Source of the DNA: Oscarella lobularis
Lineage: Eukaryota > Porifera > Homoscleromorpha > Homosclerophorida > Oscarellidae
Assembly: GCF_947507565.1 (NCBI RefSeq)
Contig: NC_089190.1
Coordinates: 434,001 to 498,000, forward strand
Direction of reading: 5' to 3'
DNA length: 64,000 nucleotides
Below are positions 32,993 to 44,611 of the stretch, one piece after another (positions within the stretch are counted from its first letter, which is position 1; each line of letters opens with the position of its first letter). The position numbers were made by a program, and so were the translations under genes. The notes below the pieces were generated by a model. The model was not told the origin of the DNA and did no database searches. It was given only the letters and a program-made list of their open reading frames with translations.

Positions 32993-33749
32993 GAAAGTGA
33001 GGCAGAAGTGCCTCACTCTGTAGAACGTCTACCTTACTTCGTATTCGCTGTTTTAGGTATCACGAGTAGTCGATTCCTTTTCCTCTGGCCGTCGCGCAAT
33101 AATATGTGAAGCATTCGAAGAAATCGACTACATCGTCCCCAATTTTCCCGTTCTGCACGTTCGCCTACACAGATTTCGTTTCCGAGTGATGATCCCAGGT
33201 GGAGATATCAGCGAACTCAAGGATGGGTTGATAAATTCCTCCGCGATATCCGACTGGCGATGAGATGCTGATGCGCTGACTCTGGAGACGAGTATTTGTC
33301 CACAAATTGTCGCATTATTCGCGACCTGCAAGCGTCAGCTGTTCACGGAAAATGAATTTTCAGCATTCAACGTAATGTATTGTTGTAATTGCTCTCTTCA
33401 CCTGAACGACTTTCTCCCTGACAAAACTTGCAGTACTCTTCTGCGACAGCTTTCCAGACAGGGTTGCGGAATGAAGGTGGAAGCCACACGGAGGGACTCA
33501 TTAGCGAAATGACGAAAACGAGATGAATGTCTTCCGCCTCCGACCAATGACTGCCACCGCTTGAAAACAGTGTCTTCCTAGATCGAGGCTCGACGTCTTT
33601 GCCGCTTGAGCATTTCAGTTTGGAAGGCTGAGTCGGTGTAGTACCCGTGGGAGTGGAGCGGTCGCGTGTGCGTTTGAAAGTAGGAGGAGTCGATGTCATA
33701 TCTGAATAAATAAGCGACGCAAAGAGTGAGGCACTTCTGCCTCACTTTC
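32993..33749. repeat. Nested 27-bp inverted repeat, each arm itself a palindrome
   Basis: GAAAGTGAGGCAGAAGTGCC.. at 32993-33019 is perfectly inverted at 33723-33749. Each arm contains the self-complementary GTGAGGCA(GA)TGCCTCAC-like hairpin. GTAC lies just outside both arms (32988-32991 and 33750-33753), a possible 4-bp duplication. It may be a second element nested in the CAGGG transposon, or its subterminal binding sites. Confidence 0.6.
33367..33699 (-). CDS. SANT/Myb-like ORF inside the CAGGG transposon
   Basis: 110 codons start MTSTPPTFKRTRDRSTPTGT. A basic, Ser/Thr/Pro-rich N-terminus is followed by SHWSEAEDIHLVFVISLMSP.., with the Trp-x-x-x-(E/D) start of a SANT/Myb-type DNA-binding domain, then NPVWKAVAEEYCKFC. 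The second and third helix Trps are only partly conserved. SANT-type proteins accompany transposases in Harbinger-group elements; here no transposase is found. Tentative. Confidence 0.35.
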   Translation of the reverse strand: MTSTPPTFKRTRDRSTPTGTTPTQPSKLKCSSGKDVEPRSRKTLFSSGGSHWSEAEDIHLVFVISLMSPSVWLPPSFRNPVWKAVAEEYCKFCQGESRSGEESNYNNTLR

Positions 33750-34181
33750 GTACATCTGTTACGAGTGAGTTACCGCAAAAAGACTGATAGGCTCGACTGA
33801 ATTCCGAGGAGTGAGAGTCGATCGAATAGCGGAAGTCAAATATTGTCGAAACAACGTCTAAGAAATGTGAAAATCACTTCATGGTCGTTCTATTGACAAT
33901 AAAAACACGCTGCGTACAAAATGAGTGGAAAAAACCCTAGGATGGCGTATTTCGGCGATGTCTGGCGAGTAATAGCGCGCGTTCGCGACTTACCCTCCCT
34001 GATCCACCGTGGGGGGGACGCGTTCCCGTATAACTCTTTGTGCCTAATTGGCCCGCGGCCTTAGCGACGTCGCCTCTTTTATGCTCGCTGTTGCGTCGGT
34101 TTCTGGTTTCTCTGTGCGTCTTTCTCGTTCTTTCTTCGTTGTTCCGCGATGGATTCGGCTTCAGATGATCCAGATTCACTG

Positions 34182-34594
34182 CAACATATTATTATTTATG
34201 AGTCATTGTCTAAGGAACGCTCTCCATCATCCTTTCCCTCCCCATTATTATTTATGAGTCAATGTCTAACGATACGCTCTCCATCATCCTTTCCCTCCTC
34301 CATTATTATTTATGAGTCAATGTCTAAGGATACGCCCTCCATCACCTTTTTCCCCTACCCATTATTATTTATGAGTCAATGTCTAAGGATACGCTCTCCA
34401 TCATCCTTTCCCTCTCCCATTATTATTTATGAGTCAATGTCTAAGGATACGCTCTCCATCAACCTTTCCCTCCCCATTATTATTTGAGTTAATATCTAAG
34501 GATACGCCCTCCATCATTCTTTCCCTCCTCCATTATTATTTATGAGTCAATGTCTAAGGATACGCTCTCCATCATCCTTTCCCTCCTCCATTGT
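34182..34594. repeat. ~58-bp tandem repeat, array 1 (about seven units)
   Basis: Units of about 58 bp (core CATTATTATTTATGAGTCAA then TGTCTAAGGATACGCTCTCC, ATCATCCTTTCCCTCCTC) repeat head to tail. The array follows a short frame starting MDSASDDPDSLQHIIIYESL at 34149, so the repeats are read as IIIYES(M/L)SKD.. and shift frame each unit. The same unit resumes at 36630. Confidence 0.9.
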
Positions 34595-35260
34595 CTACAC
34601 TACTAAGATGAAAAAGACGTCACGGCCTACCGCGCGTTAAATACGGCGCGAGTAACTCTAAGCTTCGCTTCAAATTTCTTCGTTCGCGCTCGCGGCGGCC
34701 GTGCGCGAACCGCTTCCGCCGCCGTGCGACGAAAATCGTGACATTTCTATAGAAGCGCCTTTGTCGGGGTCCCCGGGATCCCGCGCATGACGTCGCCCGA
34801 CGTCACCGTCACGTGCTGTGCGAAGAGCTAAGACTATTCGCGACGTCGAACGCGCAAAGTCGTTCTGCTATTAGCTTCGAAACGCTTCGAAGTATGCTTT
34901 CGAAAGCGTTGCGCGACCGTGGCGTTTCGTTTCGTCTGTTTTAGTCTAGGGTGGCGATGACGTCATTCTTTGCGTCATCACCTCTGGGCGCGTTTTCTCG
35001 CCGATTTATTTATGTCCTTCTCCCGCGCTTCTCAGTGCCCCACCGTTGCCTTTTAGAGGGATGCGACCATGTAATAAATACCGAGTTATTTACTTAGCCG
35101 GTTCTGATAAAAATTGGACTGCTCATAGGTACTGCACCGTTTTGCTTTTAATCGACCAGGAAAATGCTACTTATTTTGTAGGATCGTCGTACTGACAAAT
35201 ACGCAAAAATTAGATTTTCTCCAAGCAGAGGCCTTCCCTCTTATAATAATTTATCCGGGT
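34595..35260. other. GC-rich then AT-rich non-coding stretch
   Basis: 34620-35040 is GC-rich with many CG dinucleotides, in contrast to its neighbours, and contains no long frame. Nothing recognisable; perhaps a CpG-rich promoter-like or MITE segment. Confidence 0.3.
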
Positions 35261-35269
35261 GTTTGTGCC

Positions 35270-36510
35270 TTGAGGCGAGTACCTGGAGTTAGGAACTGTT
35301 TTGATAACAATAAATAATCGAGCTAGAGTCAGGGACTACTGGAGTATCTATTTAATGAAGCCGGAGTTAGGGACTGAGATAGATTTGATTGGGCCGGAGT
35401 TAGGGACTGGGTATCTGAGGACCTTTTTTCTGACTCCGGCTCTCATTGCTGAAAGTTAAAGGTTAAACATGCGTATGGACTTTCCCGTAGTGCAGGCCGT
35501 TGTGTAACCAACGCTAATATCACAGATTGAAGCTGGAGTTAGGGATCGACTGTTTAGATAACAGAAATAATCAATCCGGAGCCAGACACCGATTTCTAAT
35601 AGAAATAGTCAAGTCACGGTTAGGAACTGAGTATCTAATAGGAATTGTCAAGTAGAGACCTTCCCTCCTATAATGATTTATGGACAGGGTGATTGTGTCT
35701 GGAGGCGAGTACCTGGAGTTAGGGGACGGTATTAGTGACAGAAATAATGAAGCTACTGGAGTGTCTATCGAATAAAGCTGGAGTTAGGGACTGAGTATCT
35801 GATAGACTTCATTGGGCCGGAGTTATAGGGAATGTGTATCTGAGGACGTTCGTGTCTCTTTTTTCTGACTCCGGCTCTCATTGCTGGAAGTTCTCTCCCC
35901 CAGAGGTTAAGATGCGTGTGGACCTTCCCGTAGTGCATGCAGTAGTGTAACCAACGCTAATAACACAGCTGGAGCAAGGAATCGACTGTTTATATAACAG
36001 GAATATTCAAGCAGGAGTCAGAGACTGATTTCTAATAGAAATATTCAAGTCGGAGTTAGGAACTGAGTGTCTAATAGGAACTGTCAAATTGGAGTTCCCT
36101 GTCCTTTCTTCTTTTTGTTCCCCTATGCGTTTCTCACACTGTTTTGATAACAGAAATAATCAAGCAAGAGTCGATCAGGAACTACTGGAGTATCTATTTA
36201 TTAAAACCGGAGTTAGGGACTGAGATAGATTTGATTGGGCCGGAGTTAGGGACTGGGTATCTGAGGACCTTTCATCTGACTCCGGCTCTCATTGATGGAA
36301 GTTCTGTCCTCCAGAGGTTAATATGGGTAATATGCCAACGCTAATACTGTAACACAGAAATAATGAAGCTGGAGCTAGGGATCGACTGTTTATATAACAG
36401 AAATAATCAAGCCGGAGTCAGAGACTGCTGTCTAATACTAATATTCAAGTCAGAGTTAGGAACTGAGTCTCTAATAGGAATTTTCAATTTGGAGTTCCCT
36501 GCCCTTTCAC
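35270..36510. repeat. ~430-bp tandem repeat (about 2.9 units)
   Basis: GAGGCGAGTACCTGGAGTTA recurs at about 35273 and 35703, and the unit continues a third time from about 36137 (ACTACTGGAGTATCTATTTA). Within each unit the words (G)CCGGAGTTAGGGACTG and its variants recur several times, giving a second shorter periodicity. No coding capacity is seen. Confidence 0.75.
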
Positions 36511-36629
36511 ACTACGGGAGGCCATATCAGCGGCATGATGCATATTCACCGCTGGGAAGGAGAACTTTCAGAAAAAGAGGGAAAGCTATTAGCAAGACCA
36601 ATACCCGGGCGAAGCCGGGTTGACTGCTA

Positions 36630-36812
36630 GTTATTTATGAGTCAATATCTAAGGATACGCCCTCCATCATCCTTTCCCTCCTCCATTATTATTTATGAGT
36701 CATTGTCCAAGGTTACGTCTTTCATCATCTTTTCCCTTCCCATTATTATTTATGAGTCAATGTCTAAGGATACGCTCTCCATCATCCTTTCCCTCCTCCA
36801 CTATAATTCATG
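36630..36812. repeat. ~58-bp tandem repeat, array 2
   Basis: About three further units of the 34182 array (TTATTTATGAGTCAATATCT then AAGGATACGCCCTCC). They lead directly into the Penelope-like element, and are read in frame with its start (IIIYESLSK..). Confidence 0.85.
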
Positions 36813-36819
36813 TTTCAAT

Positions 36820-38330
36820 CATCCTTACGCACCTCCTTTAAAGTGGGTACCAACCACGACAGACAGTGGTCCACTCAAGGAATACATTTGCAAAACACGC
36901 ACCAGTATCAAAAACATGCTTGTCGCGATCCCCAAATTCATTCTCACGTTGCCAGAACGACGTGCGTTGAAAGATCCAGGAAGACGTACAGAAATTTTCA
37001 TTAAGAAGGCAGACAGAGGGGCTTGCATCGTGGTTCAATCTCGAGAGGAGTATGTCGAGAAAGTAATGTTACATGTCAAAGACACCAAAACGTATACACC
37101 ACTCGATGTAAACCCTACTGCCGCAATTGGCGAGGCTATCAATAAAAGCGTTCACGAATTCCTGGACGCAAATTTGATTGACCAAATTACCTCCAACTAT
37201 GTAAGACATAAATCTCCTGATTCAATACCAACCCAGGTGCTTTATTTTTGGCGAAAAATACACAAAACCCCGCAAGGTTTCCGGCCAAATGTGAGCGGAT
37301 GTTCGGGTCCAACCGAAAAGATCTCCGCATACGTTGACCGGATACTACAACCAATTGTCAAACTAACCACGAGGTATACAGGGAGATAGCTTCGCATTTA
37401 TACACTAAGAGACGTCCAGATTCCCTAAAAATGTCATATTGGTCACAATTGACGTTTCTGCGCTCTACACCTCCATTCCTCAAAAGGGAGGAATTGAAGC
37501 GTGTGTGGAAGCAGAATGAACCGGATGCACCTCTCATGTTCTCTACATTTTTGCAATACATCCTTTAAGCCAGGAGGAAGAAGAATTTGATTAAAATACA
37601 AACACTCCTTCCGCACAACCGATTGGAAAAAGAATCTAAGATACCCCTTTGGTGTTTCCAACCGTTGACACGCGTTGGTTCCCAAAGATAAGGGAAAAAC
37701 TAGGATTCTATTGGGAGTGTACAATGGGTAGGAATCCTACTCTAAAAAGAATCTTCCTAAAATTTCCAATTATGGCACACAAACGGGGTTCGAATGTGGC
37801 TCAACAAATTGTTAGAGCCAAACTTCCAAAACTAGAGATATTCCCTGGTCCTGATCCCCTCGAACCTATGAGTGTCCGCATCAAATTGCGGTTCCAAGAT
37901 CGGGATTGAAACCCAGATGCTATCCTTGCAACTCTGCTCAATGCGGCGTCTGTCCAATCCTTAACGTGACCAATAGAGTGGTGAGTACTTCCACAAAACG
38001 AAGCTCCCAATCTCCACCGATCTCACTTGCAAATTCACCAACGTCATATGGTATACGTACTGCAGTGCAAACATTGCAACAAACAGTACGTTGGCGAAAC
38101 AAGCAAGTCCTTTATCTACCTGATGAAGCATCATAGAAATGCAGCAAACGGTAAAGACGAAAACATCTTGAAACGACCTTTATATAATCATTTTAAAGAA
38201 CTAAACTTGCCCTTCAACGACAACATCAGAGCCACAATGGTTGGCAAAGTCTCCAATGCCGCTCAGCTGAAAATCGTTGAAAAACAATGGATTGAAGAAA
38301 TGGGCACATGACTTCCGGTTGGGTTCAACT
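36820..38330 (+). pseudogene. Penelope-like retroelement, RT and GIY-YIG endonuclease (copy 2)
   Basis: RT N-terminal half: EIFIKKADRGACIVVQSREE, then YFWRKIHKTPQGFRPNVSGC and GPTEKISAYVDRILQPIVKL (36970-37365; the conserved K.ADKGGAIVV, PK.HK....RPI.S, PTE.IS blocks). The frame breaks at 37387; palm motifs are poorly preserved (DVSALYTSIP-like in 37445-37485: VTIDVSALYTSIPQKGG). The C-terminal linker follows (PIMAHKRGSNVAQQIVRAKL, 37770-37830), then Cys motif CYPCNSAQCGVCP, then GIY-YIG-type endonuclease (VYVLQCKHCNKQYVGETSKS, 38051-38110; IYVIxC/YVGET pattern) ending KQWIEEMGT-stop at 38309-38311. Several frameshifts. The GIY-YIG frame itself is open. Confidence 0.75.
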
Positions 38331-39335
38331 CTCACTTTTGAACCTAAATAAACCGGTCGTCGCATCCCTAGACCGTTCTGTAGTGGTCAGCCAAATGCAA
38401 CGAAAAACGGAACAGACGGACATTCAATCGGAGCGTACAAAACCTGAAATTTCACTCGTACGTGCCCGATTGTTGTACTAGCATTAACTCCCGTCACTTT
38501 CCGTTTTGATTTTGCCATATGCAACGTCAACACCCTAAAAAACTATATAAGAAGGTTATAATATTCAGGATTCTGCACCACTTTCGTTAAAACTCGAGTA
38601 TCTTCCCGATTTCGGGGCCGATTTAATCCAAACAAACGCCGACGGATAGAATAATGATTCGTCTATAGGTGTACAAATTTCATCTAATTACATTAAATTT
38701 TGGGATATAAACGGACGGCCGGAAGTTATACGCGCGCCAGCGGAAGACCCAAAACAGGGTCAAATTTACCAAGGCGTAACTCCAAAACTTTGGGTTGCCA
38801 TGGGAAACCGCTTTCGCCGCTCGAAAGAGCACATGTACTCTGACTGCACCAAAAATGAATGGAATAAGAGTAACCATGACAATATAGCACGCTTTCGAAG
38901 ATCCCTGAAAAGAGTCAATCGTGCGCACCAAAAGAGCCTCGAATGACTAATTCAAGACACTTTTTCGGTTGGAGACGGTCTATCGAACGTTAACTAGACC
39001 GTTTCTAGTCGATTTAGCGGCGAATAAGGCCAAAAAGACGCGCTTTTCGATCGCGATCGATCGCGATTTCGAGAAAACAGCGTTTTTCTCACTTCTAAGA
39101 GTATGAATCTACTTTTCGAAGTCCCCCGGTTGTATTTCTGAATTCGATTCCGACGCGGGAGAAGCCATCAGCCAGCATCTTGGTATTTCCAACTGAGATA
39201 AAACTTAAACTTTATGAAGTCCTTCTGTTTTGGCTTTTGAGTTTTGTATCGATAATACTCTCGAAAAATTCCTCAAAATGAGAACTTTGATTAGATTGAC
39301 GCTTCTAGATACTTTTCTCGGAGTCTGCTTTCAGC
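38331..39335. other. No supported gene
   Basis: A minus frame at 38680-38931 is hydrophobic but lacks any recognisable family. The sequence contains GATCGCGATCGATCGCGAT (39049-39067), a local palindrome. No repeat borders were identified. Confidence 0.3.
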
Positions 39336-39340
39336 TATAC

Positions 39341-39420
39341 ACCTAGGCTCATACCCAGGACCTTCCTCCCGTTGCGAGTCCTGGATGGACTCACGGAGAA
39401 AGGGCCTGGTTCCAACTTCC
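39341..39420. repeat. Degenerate hairpin terminus like the TAGCCTCG family
   Basis: CCTAGGCTCATACCCAGGAC..TCCTCCC pairs with GGAGAAAGGGCCTGG, giving the same pattern of terminal hairpin (CCAGG.CC.TC.. / ..GGGCCTGG) as the 25353 element. No second end or duplication was found. Confidence 0.4.
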
Positions 39421-41170
39421 ATGCGCATGCACCAGAAATTCCCTTCCTTATATTAATCTAAATTTAAAGCGCTTTTTAAATAACCAGCAATTACGTCGAA
39501 TTTCCGACGTTTAAATGGGATTTCACCACCATACGTAAGTGTTTTCGAACTAATTCCCATTGTGCACATTGTTCTTGTTAGTTCTCTGTATCCGTGATTG
39601 AAGTACCCTGCTGCGCTCTTTGTGGCAACGGCGATAAGCTTTGGGCCCGGATGCTGCGTTTTCGGGGCCAGGTTTCAAACGCTACTGTGAAAAGATTTGT
39701 TCTACAGAAATTTTATGCATAATGAAACCACGCCACAACAGTGATACATTCATTTACCGCATTTTGGGCGTATCCGTCTGAGCACTGACGAAGTAGAGTG
39801 CCATTCGATAGTACAGTATATCAAAAATGCCACGAAGGGCGTGAAAAAAGAGTGCGGTAATCTCATAGATGATTTTTCCGTATCGTATTCATCGGTACCT
39901 GCCGCCTTGTCTTTTTGTCATTGGCACCATCACTCTCTCCCCTCAGGGCAATATTGATGTCGCTCTTCTTCCGTTTGGGGCAATATCCATAATCGTAAAA
40001 TTCAATTTGTTTTACTTTCTGGCGGTCGGCTTCTTTCACGCGGTCGAAGATCCTCTGCTAATCTCGCCCGTGCAATTGGCTACAGTGGCTTTGTGGCTTC
40101 TATCATTCCAGGCACATCACCGATTTTTTTTCCAATGCCGTTGCCGTTGTACGTTTGAAGTCTCAAAATACATATATATTGCAGCAAAAACAGATGAAAA
40201 CAGATTGAGTCTACAGGGCATCAGTTAGCGGATTTTTACCGGCAACGCCATGGCCGTCTTCTAAAATTGTTCCGCGATGATTTCCTTTCCATTTTCGGAG
40301 CTTCGTGCCCATTCGTTTATGGACGTGGCCAGTGCAAGTTTGCCTCGAAATAGGATGATCCGATCCGTAGATCGACTTGTCGACGACCGCTTTATAGGCT
40401 TTCGATTAACCGTTGCCGAAGAAAGTAAAATACCTGGCTTCGTGAAACATCGTATGACATTGACGCTCAGTAAATATACGTGCCTATCCAAAAATGTTTT
40501 TCCTTTTAATGTATGGCTTTCGAATATGGGCGCCTTCCGTCCGTACACCGAGTTTGTAAATGTTCCTGAAAGAGCGTCACTCTCTTACAAGATCCACAAG
40601 TTCTTCACGTCTCCTACCTAGCACGTCATAAGATGACTACAGATTAGTAATAGCAGAGGATAAAGCTGTTGGGTTTCGGGAACTAATGGATCTCTCGCCT
40701 TCTTGAATAGCGGATGAAGTAGACAACACGTAACCTCTCAGCAAAGCCATAACAGTTTCTTCCTTAAACTCTGCCTTTGCATTCATGACAAAAAATTCTG
40801 CAAGCCGTTCTCATTTATGAAAAAATTCATGAGGACAACGGTGGAATGTGGGGAGCCTCCTGCAGGTGCAGAAGGGCAAAGTATTTTTGAAGCAGACACA
40901 GATCCACTTTCGTCATACGTTCTATGCCACTGTGTCGCCTGATTGTCGGCAATTTTACAATAAAAATTTTAGTGGAATTCACACTTTCAGTCGTATTACA
41001 ATCCGCACATCGCTTTCCGCTTCCTTTTGTACAAAAAGCGTTTTTCTTCGCATTGACTGTGATAATGAGGTAGTCGAATAAACAACACGATTACCGTCTG
41101 CAGACAAGTTCCTATTGAAAATAACGAACAGTCGTAAGTATGCGATGATACAGAGGTCATGTTGCACGCG
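39421..41170. other. No recognised gene; unassigned minus-strand frames
   Basis: A minus frame at 40261-40548 (GRKAPIFESHTLKGKTFLDR..) and its continuation to about 39900 (VKEADRQKVKQIEFYDYGYC) look protein-like but I do not recognise them. A plus frame at 39869-40228 overlaps and is hydrophobic. Neither can be assigned. Confidence 0.3.
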
Positions 41171-41181
41171 GAGGCCTTAGC

Positions 41182-41712
41182 TAGTCTCGCGTAGCCAGAC
41201 CCTCCCCCTTCGTGTTGATATCCACGCCGGGAGAGGGTCTGGTGACATCCCGTTGATGTCGCTGTGTTCCGCTGCCCCAATTATCGAGGGGGATAATTGG
41301 TAGTCACATGTCGCGTTGCCATAGCGTGTCGCACGCGACGAGTAGCAACGTTAGTCTTACGGTAGAATCGATCAGAAGCTCTCTGTTCGGTAGGTCGAGA
41401 TTCGCGCGGCAGCCAGGCGGGGACAGGACGCGGATGCCGGGCGATATGCGCCGAAAGCGACTTGGGACTCCTTTCGCGTCGCGCGAAGATATCAATCGCG
41501 AGATAGCAATTCCGACGAGATTCTGATTCTACCGTAAGACTAACGTTGCTACTCGTCGCGTGCGACACGCTATGGCAACGCGACATGTGACTACCAATTA
41601 TCCCCCTCGATAATTGGGGCAGCGGAACACAGCGACATCAAAGGGACGTCACCAGACCCTCTCCCGGCGTAGATATCAACACGAAGGGGGAGGGTCTGGC
41701 TACGCGAGACTA
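41182..41712. mobile_element. Foldback element, 188-bp arms, 9-bp target duplication
   Basis: Arms at 41182-41369 and 41525-41712 are inverted copies with only a few differences, around a 155-bp loop. GGCCTTAGC is duplicated at 41173-41181 and 41713-41721. Ends are TAGTCTCGCGTAGCCAGACC. Each arm holds an inner hairpin (CCAGACCCTC..GAGGGTCTGG) and a second palindrome (CCAATTATCGAGGGGGATAATTGG). No gene inside. Confidence 0.9.
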
Positions 41713-41721
41713 GGCCTTAGC

Positions 41722-42150
41722 TGGCACAGCTGCATAACTTCGTGGAAGGGATCACTTCGCGCGGGGCGTGTTTCTCAGAAATGCGGCTAAGTCCCGACTT
41801 TCAGCGGGAAAATACTTACGTAAGATCGTTTGAAAGAGCGACTGCCGTCAGATTTAGCTGCGAAAAGAGTAGGTTACGCGGCGAATAATAGAGGATTGCT
41901 CTCTTGTATACGGGCTAGAGGTACAAGAATGCATAAAGACCCTTGCTTCAAGGAATGTCGTCACGTGACCTCAAGTTGCGCATTCCCTCGTATTACATCT
42001 ATGTATAGACACACGCCGTCACCTGCACATAGCGCTTACACGGCACTGCTAGTCAATTTGGCACCTAATTTCACATAAAATTACAGTAATTTTGATGTTG
42101 TTTATTTTCCTACATTATTAAATAAATGTACCATGTCTGATATTGCTAAA
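41722..42150. other. No supported gene
   Basis: A plus frame at 41830-42078 includes CACGTGACCTCAAGTTGCGC followed by ATTCCCTCGTATTACATCTATG, which loosely resembles a worn end of the CATAGATA family. Nothing else. Confidence 0.3.
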
Positions 42151-42289
42151 TTGCTACAAGCTAGTTTCAATCCTGTAATCATTTCGTAAGAACAGTCTAT
42201 TAGCGAAGTTCTGTTTGATTGTGACATTTTAAAGGATTCTGAAATCATGCTAGAACTGAGGCTGTTCCATGCTCTAACAACCCAGCTTA

Positions 42290-43215
42290 AGACGTCTTCC
42301 AGAGGGGGAGGGCGAGGATTTCCGCTAGCAGTGTAGGTTTATTTACCAGAATCCAAGAATTCGTTATAGTACTCGCGAATCTTTGATTTGAAAGGGCCGT
42401 TCCAGCAGACATCTGGAAACTGGACGTACTTGGTACAGCCGTCTCCTATGACGGCTGACAAAACTCCCAACTACTTTAATTAAATGAGATTTCGTTTCGT
42501 TGCTCACATGACAGCGAAAGCTATTTCATATAAGAAGTCGAGGTTGACGAAATAAAGACTGACCGACAACTTCGTCAATGATTCATCCACGAAGTTCCTT
42601 AGTACTCAAGAAAAGCACTGCTGCCTCATTCCTTATCAAGGGAAGGAATTGAGCGTTTTCGAGAAAGAAAGATAAATGGCTTGCATTTGGAGCCATTTCC
42701 TTTAGCGCAAAGAATGATGGTAATTCTCATTTTCTTATGACCTGTTTTCTTGAGGGACACTTCTTTCGATCCTTTCTCGGCGAGTGTCTTCCCAGAGAAG
42801 GAGTCTAACCAAACAGCCGTTTTGTCTCAGGCAAAGACGTTGTTCATAGCGACGTTATTTATGGCAATAACCTCTCTGATGAAGCAAATGAAATCCACAA
42901 TTTTTAGTTTGTCATTTTCTGAAAGGTAGTTGCTCGACGAAGGCTAATTCTGTACCAAGCCCTAAACTAAGAGAGCCAACTGTCAGAGGCGGAGAAAGTC
43001 GTAGATCTGTAAAGTCCTTTTGACAATAACTTTTTGTAAATGTCAACGGCGGCTTTCTGCAGCCTTGTCAGCCAATTTACTTTACCGGCGACTTTGAATT
43101 AACTCGAAAAGCTGCTCTTCCAATTTGGGAAACATTGGCTTTCTACCTCCTCCATCGCTATAAAATCTCTTCTGATTGGACTCGGTTTTTTCTTTTATTT
43201 GCTCGCCACGTGCGT
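42290..43215 (-). pseudogene. pogo/Tigger-type transposase 2
   Basis: Minus strand: EQIKEKTESNQKRFYSDGGG-RKPMFPKLEEQLFELIQSRR (43075-43200), DKLKIVDFICFIREVIAINN (about 42860-42920), then NVAMNNVFA-stop-DKTAVWLDSFSGKTLA (42785-42865; first catalytic Asp in DKTAVW), KEVSLKKTGHKKMRITIILC-AKGNGSKCKPFIF (42660-42770). The end near 42340-42450 (QMSAGTALSNQRF..) is in another frame. Stops at Trp positions and frameshifts make it inactive. Recognised as the pogo group by the RKP.FP.LE..L..W/LI..R and V..DKT..W blocks. Confidence 0.6.
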
Positions 43216-44600
43216 ATGGACATCCTATCTACATAATAATTTGCTGCCGCAGCAGAAAGCGAATGTTGGGCTGCGTACGATACGGCTTCTAATTTATTAA
43301 CCGACGCAGAAATTGCTTTTCAAAAACGGCCCATAAAGCGGAGAGAAAGATGACGAAAACGAAGGAAGATGCGGGTAGTTGAAATGGGTAAGTGCGGGTA
43401 TGTTGCGGTGAACTGCATAGCAGGTGCTTTCACCTTACATGCCATAAGTCCTGCTGTTTTCGAATACAGACCCGGGACAGTATTCGAGATAGGGCTTTAA
43501 TTTTTCAACTCGTGAAGAAAGGGGGGGGGGGGGGGGGGCAGTATACAAAAGGGGGCTTTAATCAAGAGTGGAGCTTTAATCGCGCGAGTACAGTATGCAG
43601 TGATCTCACGTTGCCATAGATGCAGTAAGGTCACTGCATATGTATAAAGTACCCGCAGCACATCTATGCCCGCAGTAATGTCTTCCTCTTGCGTGCGCTA
43701 TTCGTCACAGTTTACTGCTCCTTTCCCCCAGGAGGACTCCAAAGCGGCCGCGAGCGTAGAGAAGCCTTCGACGACGCTTCTCTTCGCTTCAGGTGAGTTC
43801 TCAAAAGCATTGGCCGAGTAGACGAGAGACGGGATGGGCGAGATTCAGCTATTCCGCTCTTTTCTGGCACCCAAAACGCCTCGGCTTGCGCCGGTAGGCT
43901 CTTTCAGACGGCCGGGCGTCGGTAAAGGACGGATCGGCTTAGTCTGACGCTTGCGAGCCTACCCGGAACTGCGAAGTCAAACTATGGTTTTCTGGTCGTC
44001 ATGTTTTCTGTCTTCTTAGCCTGCTCTGACGTTGCAGAAAGAAAGATCAAAGCTGAAGAGTAGCCTGAAGACGGCTACGAAGGAAACGAGTAAGTTGTAA
44101 AGACGTTTTTTGAGTTAAGGTTTTGAATCCTTTTTCTTTTCTTTTTTGCGAACTGACGTAGCTGTATGTAGCGTACTTTACTAAAGTAACAATAAAGGCT
44201 TCGATTTACATACAGTGACGTGTCGTGTTGTTTCGGTAACCAAGGACTCCGAGGACTTGAAAGGGCATTCCCAAAATGGCCGACCGCCAACACTTACGAA
44301 GAGCCTCGGCAGCAAATACGCAAGCTTTTGCCGCTTGCGCTCTTTACGGTAAGAGTTCAGATGAAGAAGTCGTCGAATAAGAATTTGAGTCTTCGGAGAG
44401 TAAGAAAAGACTTCGCGGATCGACCGTTTTTGACGAGGGGCCCCCTCTATTCTTTTGTCTCCAACGTGTTTTCAAGGCGACGAAAACAGCAATGATGAGT
44501 TCGAAAACGAAACGGCTAGTGACCGCGAGCCATCCGACAAAGAAAACAGCAACGTGTGAAACGGTAAAGAAGAGGGCGGCACCCTTCCGCTATCTTGAAT
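43216..44600. other. No confident gene; poly-G tract and GC-rich stretch
   Basis: An uninterrupted run of about 18 G lies at 43519-43537. GGGCTTTAAT-type words recur at 43490, 43552 and 43571. 43700-43980 is GC-rich. Minor frames at 44220-44495 may be a 5' exon of the piggyBac-like gene (acidic DEEVVE near 44365) but cannot be confirmed. Confidence 0.35.
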
Positions 44601-44611
44601 AAACTTCCGGC

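Larger units (their letters stand above)
32732..34001. mobile_element. 1,270-bp CAGGG-ended DNA transposon with 9-bp target duplication
   Basis: The left end (CAGGGGGGTAAGTCGCGAAC) pairs with the reverse complement of the right end (CAGGGAGGGTAAGTCGCGAA) over about 30 bp. ATCCACCGT is duplicated at 32723-32731 and 34002-34010. Inside are minus-strand frames including a SANT/Myb-like ORF, and a second inverted-repeat pair at 32993 and 33749. CAGGG ends recall hAT elements, but a 9-bp duplication is one longer than usual for them; superfamily left open. Confidence 0.85.

Noticed and set aside
34182-36812. Reading the 58-bp arrays as long terminal repeats
   Set aside because: They are internally tandem and unequal in length, so unlike LTRs.
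38680-38931. Hydrophobic minus ORF as a membrane protein
   Set aside because: Only one weak hydrophobic stretch, no homologue recognised, composition compatible with chance.
41281-41586. ORFs on both strands spanning 41.3-41.6 kb
   Set aside because: They are identical protein starts (MSRCHSVSHATSSN..) produced by the inverted arms of the foldback element.
43392-43619. ORF across the poly-G tract
   Set aside because: The Gly run comes from the homopolymer; the flanks are not protein-like.
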